Assembly (NCBI GenBank): GCA_047972135.1
Contig: JBKEAJ010000048.1
Location: 1 to 24,015 of the forward strand
Source: JBKEAJ01 sp047972135
Lineage (GTDB): Bacteria > Bacteroidota > Bacteroidia > Bacteroidales > Prolixibacteraceae
Length of the DNA: 24,015 bases
Direction of reading: 5' to 3'
Position numbers and translations under genes: made by a program. The notes under the pieces are model-generated. The model was given only the letters and a program-made list of their open reading frames with translations, searched no databases and had not been told where the DNA came from. How positions within the stretch are numbered: position 1 is the stretch's first letter; each line of letters starts with the position of its first letter. Shown here one piece after another: positions 14,462 through 21,867 of the stretch.

Positions 14462-15907
14462 ATGAAAATGGTCAACACTCGTGTTATTTTGTTGTTTATT
14501 CTTACGCTTTTTCTCACAGCATGCACCAAGAGTGGTGGTGGACGGGGAGGGGCAAGCACTTCGTCGGAAACCAAGAAAATAACCATCTTGCACGTCAACG
14601 ATGTACATGCAAACATCGACAATTTCTCCAAGTTAAAATGGTATGTAGACCAAGAACAAGCCAAAGGAACTACAGTATTTTTATTTTGTGCCGGCGATAT
14701 TTTTTCGGGCAATCCTGTTGTCGATATGGACGAAGACCCGGGCAGGTCGGTAATAGAGCTAATGAATGCCTGTGGTTTTGATGCGATGGCAGTGGGAAAC
14801 CATGAATTTGACTATGGTAAAGACATATTAAAGAGTCGCATTGAGCAGTCGAAGTTTCCATGGATTAGCAGCAACATCATCAAGAAACCTCGTAAATTCG
14901 ATATAGAGGAATCTGTAGTACTTGAAAAAGGCGGTGTAAAGATAGCTCTAGTAAGCTCGTTGGAGACAGGTGGAGGCAACAATCCGCCTATTCCTAGCAC
15001 CCATCCGAGTAAGGTAAAAGGCTTCAAGTTTGAAAACCCTCTAAGTTTCGACACTTGGTTTAAAGGTGTGAAAGACAAGACTTCTGCGGACTTACTTATC
15101 GACCTTTCGCACTTTGGGGTGTCGGAAGACTCAAAGTTGGCAGAGGCAAACACCGATTTCGACTTGATTATAGGAGGACACAGCCACACCAAGCTGTCGC
15201 AAGTGCTTAATGTGAATGGTACACCGATTGTACAGGCGGGGTCGAAGTTGTGGTATCTTGGCAGGCTTGACTTGGAGGTGAAAGATAGAAAAATTCAAGA
15301 ACTAGACTACAATCTTATTGATTTCAGAGATATTGACAACAAGGACGAGAACTTAAAAAACAGAATTGCCGAAATAGACGATGCTCCTGCACTGAAAGAG
15401 GTTATCGGCCTTGCTAAAGACAAGATAGATAAGCCCTATGAGGTGGGTTGTCTTTACACTGATGCACTTAAAATTGGATTGAAATGTGATGTTGCCATTC
15501 AGAATGTCGGAGGCATACGTGCATACATTGACGAGGGTGATATTACCTTAGAAGACGTATTTAAGGTAGACCCTTTCGGCAATGGTGCAGTTACTTGCAA
15601 AATGACTTATGGCGACTTGAAAAAGATAATGGAAACATACAATTCTGAGATACTAGTTTCGGGTATCAGCTACACGAGGAAGAACGGAAAAGTAGAGCTA
15701 TTAAGCGAAGACGGAAAAGCAGTAAATCTTGACCAGAGCATAAAAGTTGCAACAAATGACTATCTTTACGAGGTTTTGAAGGATAGTTTTCCTAAGAAAT
15801 GTACTCAGACAGGAACCAAAACGGTCGAGGTAATTATCGACTATATCAAGTCCTTCAAGATGGAGCCTATTTCGTACGACGATTGTAAGCGATTTGAATG
15901 GAAATAG
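14462..15907 (+). CDS. Lipoprotein 5'-nucleotidase / metallophosphatase (UshA-type)
   Basis: This is a two-metal phosphatase that likely removes phosphate from nucleotides outside the inner membrane. The 481-residue product opens with a lipoprotein signal (FILTLFLTAC, lipid cysteine C21) and a glycine/serine-rich tether. The metallophosphatase domain (about 40-260) has D47 and H49 (HVNDVHA), D79 (GDIFSGNP), N113 and H114 (GNHEFD), and a GGHSHT motif. The C-terminal 5'-nucleotidase domain (about 330-460) is marked by NVGGIRAYIDEGDITLEDVF and DPFGN, the substrate-binding half. Both domains are present, as in UshA, so it is likely a nucleotidase and not another cyclic-nucleotide or sugar phosphatase; the exact substrate is open. 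It starts from its own promoter. A second in-frame ATG lies two codons later. Confidence 0.9.
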   Translation: MKMVNTRVILLFILTLFLTACTKSGGGRGGASTSSETKKITILHVNDVHANIDNFSKLKWYVDQEQAKGTTVFLFCAGDIFSGNPVVDMDEDPGRSVIELMNACGFDAMAVGNHEFDYGKDILKSRIEQSKFPWISSNIIKKPRKFDIEESVVLEKGGVKIALVSSLETGGGNNPPIPSTHPSKVKGFKFENPLSFDTWFKGVKDKTSADLLIDLSHFGVSEDSKLAEANTDFDLIIGGHSHTKLSQVLNVNGTPIVQAGSKLWYLGRLDLEVKDRKIQELDYNLIDFRDIDNKDENLKNRIAEIDDAPALKEVIGLAKDKIDKPYEVGCLYTDALKIGLKCDVAIQNVGGIRAYIDEGDITLEDVFKVDPFGNGAVTCKMTYGDLKKIMETYNSEILVSGISYTRKNGKVELLSEDGKAVNLDQSIKVATNDYLYEVLKDSFPKKCTQTGTKTVEVIIDYIKSFKMEPISYDDCKRFEWK

Positions 15908-15966
15908 AGATGATTAGCCGACAGAATAGCCAAATAGTTGGTAAGTAGTAGTTTAGAGATTAGTAA

Positions 15967-17874
15967 ATGAATACTCAAATACAGAATACAAAATATAAGT
16001 ACATAAATAAGATAGATTCGCCCGATGACCTTAAAAAATTAGAGCCCTCTCAGCTAGAAGATGTTTGCAAGGACTTGAGGGATTTTCTAATAGATGAGTT
16101 ATCTCGCAATCCAGGGCATTTTGGTGCAAGTCTTGGCGTAGTAGAGCTCACGGTTGCTCTGCACTATGTATTGCACACCCCCGAAGACAAGCTGATTTGG
16201 GATGTTGGACATCAGGCATATTGTCATAAGATACTGACAGGTCGTCGCGACACTTTTCATACCAATCGGAAGCTGAATGGATTAAGCGGTTTCCCTAAGA
16301 TGGAAGAAAGTCCCTATGATGCTTTTGGAGTAGGACATGCCAGCACCTCCATATCGGCAGCATTGGGAATGGCAACGGCAAACAGACTTAAAGGTGAAAA
16401 TAACAAATCTATAGCCGTAATCGGCGATGGAGCGTTAACGGGAGGAATGGCGTTTGAAGCGATGAACAATATGCACCGCGACGACGATGTACTTATCATT
16501 CTCAACGACAACAACATGGCAATAGACGACAATGTTGGCTCCCTAAACCAATACCTTCTAAAAATCACTAAATCAAGGAAATACAACAAACTAAAATCAA
16601 AGGTTTGGGAAAATCTGTCTAAAATGAATGGTCCAGGCAGAACTGCAAGGTCTTTGGTTCAGAAGCTTAGCAACTCAATGAAATTCAGTATTCTAAATCA
16701 AAGTAATTTTTTTGAGGCTTTAAACTTACGATATTTTGGACCTGTCTATGGGCATGATGTTGAATATTTGGTAAAAGTCCTCAGTTCGCTGAATGAGTTG
16801 CCCGGAGCGAAGTTACTCCATGTCATTACTCAAAAAGGCAAGGGTTATAGTTTTGCCGAAAACGAGCAGACTATCTATCATGCCCCTGGCAAATTCTGTG
16901 TAGAGACCGGCGAGCTTATGAAGAAGGATAATGGTGAAGGAGCACCCCTATTTCAAGATGTATTTGGCAAGACCTTGTTAGAATTGGCACGCAAAAACGA
17001 AAAGATTGTCGGCATAACCCCTGCAATGCCAACAGGTTGCTCCATGACATTTATGATGGAAGAAATGCCCGAAAGGACTTTTGATGTGGGTATTGCCGAA
17101 CAGCATGCCGTTACTTTTGCGGCAGGTTTAGCAACAAAGGGGCTTATTCCGTTCTGCAACATCTACTCTTCGTTCATGCAGCGAGCTTACGACCAAGTGA
17201 TACACGACGTTGCACTCCAAAAGCTGAATGTTATTTTTTGCCTAGACCGAGGTGGGCTTGTTGGCAGCGACGGAGCTACTCACCACGGCGTATTCGACCT
17301 AGCATATATGCGAAGCATCCCCAATTTGATAATTTTTGCACCGATGGATGTCATAGACTTACGTAATATGATGTACACCGCACAAAATAGGGAGTTTGGA
17401 GCTGTCTCCATAAGGTATCCACGAGGGTCGGGCTGTATCGTCGATTGGCAAAAAGACTTCGAGGAAATAGAAATTGGCAAGGCACGAAAACTTGTTGACG
17501 GCAAAGATGTAGCGATACTCACAGTCGGAAAACCGGGTTTGTTTATTGCTGATGTACAAAAAAACCTTGAAGATAGCAATGTATCTCTTGCCCACTATGA
17601 TTTCAGATTTGTAAAGCCTTTAGATGAAACAACCTTACACGAAGTGTTTACAAATTTCAGCAAAGTGATAACTGTGGAAGACGGCACAGTGATAGGAGGC
17701 TTCGGCAGCGCAGTTGCAGAGTTTGCCGTAAAAAATAATTACAATTCTACAAAGATTGAAATAATGGGAGTACCCGACTCGTTTATAGAGCATGGCACTC
17801 AAGAAGAATTGTACGATATATGCGGATTTGATGCCAATGGTATCAGTAATAAGGTAAAAGAGCTGCTTCGATAA
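15967..17874 (+). CDS. dxs: 1-deoxy-D-xylulose-5-phosphate synthase
   Basis: This enzyme joins pyruvate and glyceraldehyde 3-phosphate into DXP, the first step of the non-mevalonate isoprenoid pathway, which also feeds thiamine and pyridoxal synthesis. The 635-residue length is normal. The thiamine-diphosphate motif runs from GDG (153-155) to NDNNMAI (180-186). The loop LIWDVGHQAYCHKILTGR with its catalytic histidine is at 76-93. The second domain carries E378 in DVGIAEQHAV, which activates the cofactor (E370 in Escherichia coli). FCLDRGGLVGSDGATHHG and the C-terminal transketolase domain complete it. It lies 59 bases after the nucleotidase, with no clear terminator or strong promoter between, and 17 bases before the kinase gene. 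Confidence 0.97.
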   Translation: MNTQIQNTKYKYINKIDSPDDLKKLEPSQLEDVCKDLRDFLIDELSRNPGHFGASLGVVELTVALHYVLHTPEDKLIWDVGHQAYCHKILTGRRDTFHTNRKLNGLSGFPKMEESPYDAFGVGHASTSISAALGMATANRLKGENNKSIAVIGDGALTGGMAFEAMNNMHRDDDVLIILNDNNMAIDDNVGSLNQYLLKITKSRKYNKLKSKVWENLSKMNGPGRTARSLVQKLSNSMKFSILNQSNFFEALNLRYFGPVYGHDVEYLVKVLSSLNELPGAKLLHVITQKGKGYSFAENEQTIYHAPGKFCVETGELMKKDNGEGAPLFQDVFGKTLLELARKNEKIVGITPAMPTGCSMTFMMEEMPERTFDVGIAEQHAVTFAAGLATKGLIPFCNIYSSFMQRAYDQVIHDVALQKLNVIFCLDRGGLVGSDGATHHGVFDLAYMRSIPNLIIFAPMDVIDLRNMMYTAQNREFGAVSIRYPRGSGCIVDWQKDFEEIEIGKARKLVDGKDVAILTVGKPGLFIADVQKNLEDSNVSLAHYDFRFVKPLDETTLHEVFTNFSKVITVEDGTVIGGFGSAVAEFAVKNNYNSTKIEIMGVPDSFIEHGTQEELYDICGFDANGISNKVKELLR

Positions 17875-17891
17875 CGTGAGGTCAGCCTTAA

Positions 17892-19112
17892 TTGTATTCA
17901 GAAGTGAATTTTTATTTTGTAAAAAAAAGATGGAAACTCTCCTTGGTCTTTTTAGCATTGCTAATTGGAGCGAGTTCACTTCTATACACAAGTTGGTTGG
18001 TAAGGCGGCTTGCCGAAGAGGAAAAGAAGAAGGTTTTGCAGTGGTGCGATGCGATGGATAAGGTCATAAAGGCAGGAGAGAATGAGGACGTTTCCTTTTT
18101 TTCGAGGATAATGAGCGACAACAAGACCACCCCAATGATAATTACCGACCAAGAGGGCAATGTTGTTTCCGACCGAAACATTCCGTACACTGACGAGACA
18201 AAAGACGATAAACTTCGTCAAGAGTTGGAGCTGATGAGTGCTTACAGTTTGCCTTTCGAGATAGTATTGACCGACACAGAGTCGCAGTTTTTGTACTATC
18301 GGGAGTCTTATTTACTACGCAATCTAAGAATATTCCCTTTCATACAACTAATCATTATATGTATCTTCATTGGCTTATCCTACTTTGGTTTCAGCTCCTC
18401 CCGGCGAGCCGAACAAAACCAAGTGTGGGTAGGGATGTCGAAAGAAACGGCACATCAATTGGGAACTCCCATATCATCGTTAATGGCGATAACGGAACTC
18501 CTGAAAATGGGAGAAAGCTCGGAAGGCTTAGTCGAAGAATTAGAGAAAGATTACGAACGACTAAGCAAGATTGCCGAAAGGTTTTCAAAAATCGGTTCAG
18601 AGCCTGAACTTTTCCCCACCGATTTAATAGACTGTCTAAACACAACGATTGCCTACTTAAAAACCCGCACATCGGCAAATGTTGAGTACAACATCCGCTA
18701 CGACGAAAATCAAGCCATCGTCATACCTCTCAACCCCTCACTGTTCACATGGGTTATCGAGAACATCTCCAAAAATGCCATTGATGCGATGGACAACAAA
18801 GGCAAGCTGTCATTCAATATTTTTGAGAGAGAAGGAGAAATTCTTCTCGACATTAGCGACACCGGCAAGGGGATTTCTCGTTCCAAGCAGAAGACCATTT
18901 TCAAACCCGGCTATACCACCAAGCGTAGAGGATGGGGCTTGGGCTTATCCTTGGTAAAGCGGATTGTTGAAGAATATCACAAGGGACGAGTTTATGTCAA
19001 ATGGTCGGAGGTGAATAAAGGCACAAAATTCAGAATTGCCTTAAAGAAAGACATTGCCGACATACGAGGTAATAAGCTCAAAATAAAGAAATTAATAAGG
19101 ACGAAGATATAG
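17892..19112 (+). CDS. Membrane sensor histidine kinase (orphan)
   Basis: The 406-residue product has one membrane helix near 16-37, a periplasmic domain of about 105 residues with no family I recognise, and a second helix near 147-168. There is no clear HAMP domain. The phosphoacceptor block is KETAHQLGTPISSL with H188. The ATP-binding domain has the N box with N295 (NISKNAIDAM), the G1 box with D323 (DISDTGKGIS), a GYTTKRRGWGLGL lid and the G2 box. No response regulator is adjacent, so its partner is unknown. The start is uncertain: TTG at 17892 has an AGGTC about 9 bases upstream, while GTG at 17904 (MNFYFVKKRWKL) would place the first helix closer to the N-terminus. The stop abuts the ruvC ATG. 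Confidence 0.88.
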   Translation: MYSEVNFYFVKKRWKLSLVFLALLIGASSLLYTSWLVRRLAEEEKKKVLQWCDAMDKVIKAGENEDVSFFSRIMSDNKTTPMIITDQEGNVVSDRNIPYTDETKDDKLRQELELMSAYSLPFEIVLTDTESQFLYYRESYLLRNLRIFPFIQLIIICIFIGLSYFGFSSSRRAEQNQVWVGMSKETAHQLGTPISSLMAITELLKMGESSEGLVEELEKDYERLSKIAERFSKIGSEPELFPTDLIDCLNTTIAYLKTRTSANVEYNIRYDENQAIVIPLNPSLFTWVIENISKNAIDAMDNKGKLSFNIFEREGEILLDISDTGKGISRSKQKTIFKPGYTTKRRGWGLGLSLVKRIVEEYHKGRVYVKWSEVNKGTKFRIALKKDIADIRGNKLKIKKLIRTKI

Positions 19113-19670
19113 ATGGTTTCTATCAAAAGCAAAAAAATATTAGGCGTAGACCCCGGCACTAATGTTATGGGCTATGCACTTATTGAGTGTGCTGGCAACA
19201 AGGTATCACTGTTGCAGATGGGTGTTGTAAAGACTTCGGGATTTCAGACCCACTATGAGAAACTAAATCATCTATTTGCACGTGCAGAATATCTCGTACA
19301 GCAATATATGCCCGACGAAATGGCAATAGAAGCACCATTTTTCGGCAAAAACGTACAGTCGATGCTCAAATTAGGACGTGCTCAGGGAGCGATTATGATT
19401 GCCGCCCTCAAAGAGGGCATTCCGGTTGAAGAATACGCCCCTCTAAAAGTAAAGATGGCAATAACGGGCATGGGCGGAGCAAGCAAAGAACAAGTAGCCT
19501 ACTTCCTAGGGCAGATATTTAAGAATATGGAAAAAGAAAAAGAACTAGATGCCACTGATGCCTTGGCGGTTGCCTATTGTCATTTTCTGCAAGCAAGCAA
19601 TCCATTGAAGGAAAAATCCTATAAAAATTGGAAAGACTTCATCGACAAGAACCCAAAGAGAATAAGGTGA
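19113..19670 (+). CDS. ruvC: Crossover junction endodeoxyribonuclease RuvC
   Basis: RuvC cuts Holliday junctions together with RuvAB during recombination and repair. The 185-residue protein carries the four acidic metal ligands. They are D13 (LGVDPGT), E73 (MAIEAPFFGKN), and D146 with D149 (LDATDALAVAYCHF), matching D7, E66, D138 and D141 of Escherichia coli. An ITGMGGASKEQVA stretch precedes the last motif. The ATG follows the kinase stop with no spacing, so translation is probably coupled. The tail of about 25 residues after the last motif is basic and family-normal. A palindromic repeat begins 46 bases after the stop. Confidence 0.96.
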   Translation: MVSIKSKKILGVDPGTNVMGYALIECAGNKVSLLQMGVVKTSGFQTHYEKLNHLFARAEYLVQQYMPDEMAIEAPFFGKNVQSMLKLGRAQGAIMIAALKEGIPVEEYAPLKVKMAITGMGGASKEQVAYFLGQIFKNMEKEKELDATDALAVAYCHFLQASNPLKEKSYKNWKDFIDKNPKRIR

Positions 19671-19716
19671 TTAGCTAATGTGATGATATGCTGATAATCA
19701 CAGCCAAACAAACGAA

Positions 19717-19792
19717 CGTCATTGCGAGGAGCTGGCGACGTGGCAATCTCCACCTATAAAGAACAGATTGCCACGCTGCGCTCGCAATGACG
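19717..19792. repeat. Complete dispersed palindromic element (76 bases)
   Basis: The outer arms CGTCATTGCGAG (19717-19728) and CTCGCAATGACG (19781-19792) are perfect inverted repeats. An inner pair, CGTGGCAATCT (19739-19749) and AGATTGCCACG (19765-19775), is also perfect. Transcribed, it would fold into one long interrupted hairpin. Half of the same element lies at 13881-13913, so it is dispersed in this genome. Similar CATTGCGAGGAG palindromes are widespread in bacteria as small non-autonomous repeats. Here it marks the border between housekeeping genes and the secretion-cargo region. Confidence 0.85.
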
Positions 19793-19802
19793 GATGATGT
19801 AA

Positions 19803-19822
19803 GGGCAGAACATTTTCTGCCC
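19803..19822. terminator. Perfect 8-base-pair hairpin upstream of the vgrG remnant
   Basis: GGGCAGAA-CATT-TTCTGCCC forms a perfect stem with a four-base loop, 11 bases after the palindromic element. It could end transcription from ruvC, but no T-run follows on the plus strand. It may equally be another small repeat. Confidence 0.35.
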
Positions 19823-19857
19823 GGCTGTAAGTCCAAAAATCTATAAAAAATAAACAC

Positions 19858-20364
19858 ATGAAAGAAAACAAAACCGAAGTAACCATAGACAGAAAAATCC
19901 TGTCTACCGTGAAATATGTAAAACTTACACAGAAAATCAATGAGCATCACGAGCTTGAAGAGCTGGGATATTTCACTCTGGAGAATTATAACAAGCTGTC
20001 GGGCAGGTCGATGACCATATTCTTCGACGAAGTTACTTTCGTGGGGCGCAGTATTTGGAGTCGCATTTCCAATTCTTGCAGCGTTTAGCAAAGCAGCACA
20101 ACGAGTGGTTGTATTACGACGGGGCGGTGCTGTGCTTTGGTGACCCCATTGAGAAGTACAATCCGATATTCTTGGAGTACGACCGCGAGCTAAGCAAGAT
20201 TGCAATAGGAATGAGGGCTCAGCCAAGTAGCTCAAAAATACATAGTTATGATCAGCCTATTCAACGGCAAGACCGGAGCAGGCGGCGCAGGAGATATAAA
20301 TATTCAAAGCCCGGGTGTAACTACTGTCCAAGGAGGACAAGATGTAAAAGTAAGTAAAGGGTAA
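19858..20364 (+). pseudogene. Collapsed vgrG (type VI secretion spike) remnant
   Basis: Three pieces of one VgrG protein lie in order but in different frames. Piece 1 (from the ATG at 19858) reads MKENKTEVTIDRKILSTV and on to TIFFDEVTFVG, the N-terminal domain. Piece 2 is in another frame from about 20043 to 20240. It reads GAQYLESHFQFLQRLAKQH then NEWLYYDG, the phage-D-like block that should come about 100 residues later. Piece 3 (20248-20364, a third frame) ends GVTTVQGGQDVKVSKG and looks like the C-terminal tail. The gp5-like middle is missing. Intact Bacteroidetes VgrG proteins have roughly 600 residues; about 165 codons remain. At least two deletions with frame changes have destroyed the gene. 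VgrG normally sits at the tip of the needle and carries cargo, and the cargo-like genes follow directly. Confidence 0.8.
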
Positions 20365-20383
20365 CCCTCAGATAAAAAAGCTA

Positions 20384-21289
20384 ATGTTCGAGAAATTAAT
20401 ACAAAGATTAGAGGTTTTTCTACTGCCTGAGATTAAAGTGTCGAGTCTTGTCTACACCCCTACTTTGAAATATAAACGTATTGACACTCCAATCTTATAC
20501 ACACTAGAAATAGATGATGAGACATACTTAAATGATTATGAGCTTGTAAATAATTATAGACAAGACTTGCAATTAAATTTATGCTATATTGGTGAACAGG
20601 ATTACAACTTTGATATAAGCACAATAAATAGAGATTTTAGTCTGAGTAAGGATTTAAAGCAGCAGGGTAAGTTGATAGAAGTATTAGCAAATTTAACAGA
20701 GGATATTAATTTAAGAGTCACTAAGAAGGGTGCTATAAAATCACTAAATCATTCAGCAGTATTGAAAAAGTGGGAAAACATAAAAACTCAATTATTACAA
20801 ATTTATAAAGGGACTCAGGCAAGAGGATACATCGATGGCATTGATACAAAGATTAGAGATGAAGCTTTATTTTTAGATGACATAAGACAAGTAAAATTAT
20901 TCGGACTCCTTTTCAATAAGTATCAGGCGGCACATGAAACAGACCCTCCAAGGTTCTGCAAAGTAAGTAATCTGATAAACTGTATTCCTGTGACTTTCAA
21001 AGAGATAATCCGGGAGACAAAAGAAGATTCCGAGAAGGACGAAAAGCTCATTTTAATTTCGGGTACTATGGAAGGTCTCGAAGATGATGTTGAAGATAGA
21101 ATCCGGAAGTATTTTACACACGTTGGTGTTCAATATACTCCAATTGTTCTATCCCAATACAAGCGAACCGTCACTTTAGACTTGTCAAGCGGATATCCTA
21201 AATCAGTGACACTAGATATTGAGCTTAAAAATGACGATGGTTACATTAGAAAACAGAATTTTAATTTAAAACAAAAGCATGATGGCTGA
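20384..21289 (+). CDS. Uncharacterised 301-aa protein of the secretion-cargo module
   Basis: I do not recognise this family. The product is soluble, charged, with no signal peptide or membrane segment. The N-terminal half (about 1-135) looks alpha/beta and has a segment NLRVTKKGAIKSLNHSAVLKKWENIK. That pattern, a strand, a glycine turn, a hydrophobic-N motif and a tryptophan helix, recurs in other Bacteroidetes accessory proteins. The C-terminal part (about 195-301) is strand-rich and ends in alternating hydrophobic residues. It begins 19 bases after the vgrG remnant and overlaps the DUF4280 gene by 11 bases, so it is in the same transcript. Lying between a VgrG and a PAAR-like gene, it may be an adaptor or chaperone that loads cargo. 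That is inference from position only. It is AT-richer than the DUF4280 gene beside it. Confidence 0.8.
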   Translation: MFEKLIQRLEVFLLPEIKVSSLVYTPTLKYKRIDTPILYTLEIDDETYLNDYELVNNYRQDLQLNLCYIGEQDYNFDISTINRDFSLSKDLKQQGKLIEVLANLTEDINLRVTKKGAIKSLNHSAVLKKWENIKTQLLQIYKGTQARGYIDGIDTKIRDEALFLDDIRQVKLFGLLFNKYQAAHETDPPRFCKVSNLINCIPVTFKEIIRETKEDSEKDEKLILISGTMEGLEDDVEDRIRKYFTHVGVQYTPIVLSQYKRTVTLDLSSGYPKSVTLDIELKNDDGYIRKQNFNLKQKHDG

Positions 21290-21809
21290 AAATTATGTAT
21301 GCGATGGTGCAAAAATAGAGTGTAAGCTATGCACAAAACCACAAGGTACATTAGTGGTTAGTTCCAACCAAGTGAAATTGCAAGACAAGTTCTTTGCCAC
21401 GATAAAGGACAAGCAGAAGCTAAACCTAGTGTTTGAGGGCAACTGCAAAAAGAGTTGGCTTTCTGCCACCCCTTGTGCAGCACTTATAGCACCGGACGAA
21501 TGGCAGAATCCCGGCGATTTAACAGTGCAAGACTCTCCTGTCCTGCACGAAGACTCCACCATAATGTGCATGTACGGCGGAGTACCCATTAAGATTACCG
21601 ACCACCTGCAAAAGAGTGAACCCTGCGAGCTTCAACCTTTGGCAGCACCTGTAGTTGCCCCCATCGAAGACCCTATGATAACAGGTGTAGAGTGGAAAAA
21701 AGATGATGACAGTACGGAAAACAAAGCATATATAGAAGTTTCCACACTCAATATTTTACCGGGAGAAGAAATCGAAATTGATTTAGACAATGATATAGAC
21801 CAACAATGA
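21279..21809 (+). CDS. DUF4280 / PAAR-like spike-tip protein
   Basis: The DUF4280 family is PAAR-like: a cone thought to cap the VgrG spike and connect effectors to it. The 176-residue product opens MMAENYVCDGAKIECKLC. It keeps the spaced cysteines (CDGAKIECKLC, NCKKSW, TPCAAL, MCMYGG, EPCEL) and the LTVQDSPVLHEDSTIMCMYGG block near residues 86-106. After a proline-alanine linker (about 120-130), residues 131-175 hold a beta-rich segment starting ITGVEWKK. It resembles the start of the next protein and appears to stop part-way through a domain. The gene starts inside the 301-aa gene, overlapping 11 bases. A second ATG directly follows the first. Confidence 0.85.
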   Translation: MMAENYVCDGAKIECKLCTKPQGTLVVSSNQVKLQDKFFATIKDKQKLNLVFEGNCKKSWLSATPCAALIAPDEWQNPGDLTVQDSPVLHEDSTIMCMYGGVPIKITDHLQKSEPCELQPLAAPVVAPIEDPMITGVEWKKDDDSTENKAYIEVSTLNILPGEEIEIDLDNDIDQQ

Positions 21810-21867
21810 TAATGTGGCACTGACCACTCATCACTGATTGAGTCTGAAAATCCGAAAATCTATAAAC

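Noticed and set aside
15908..15966. A promoter or terminator between the nucleotidase and dxs
   Set aside because: Only a poor TAGTTTAG box and no hairpin with T-run; too weak to list.
17876..18061. A 61-codon plus-strand frame at the start of the kinase gene
   Set aside because: Out-of-frame shadow of the kinase reading frame.
19675..20235. A 186-codon minus-strand reading frame
   Set aside because: It runs across the palindromic element, the hairpin and the antisense of the vgrG remnant. Its translation is low in family-like pattern, and the plus strand gives clear VgrG pieces.
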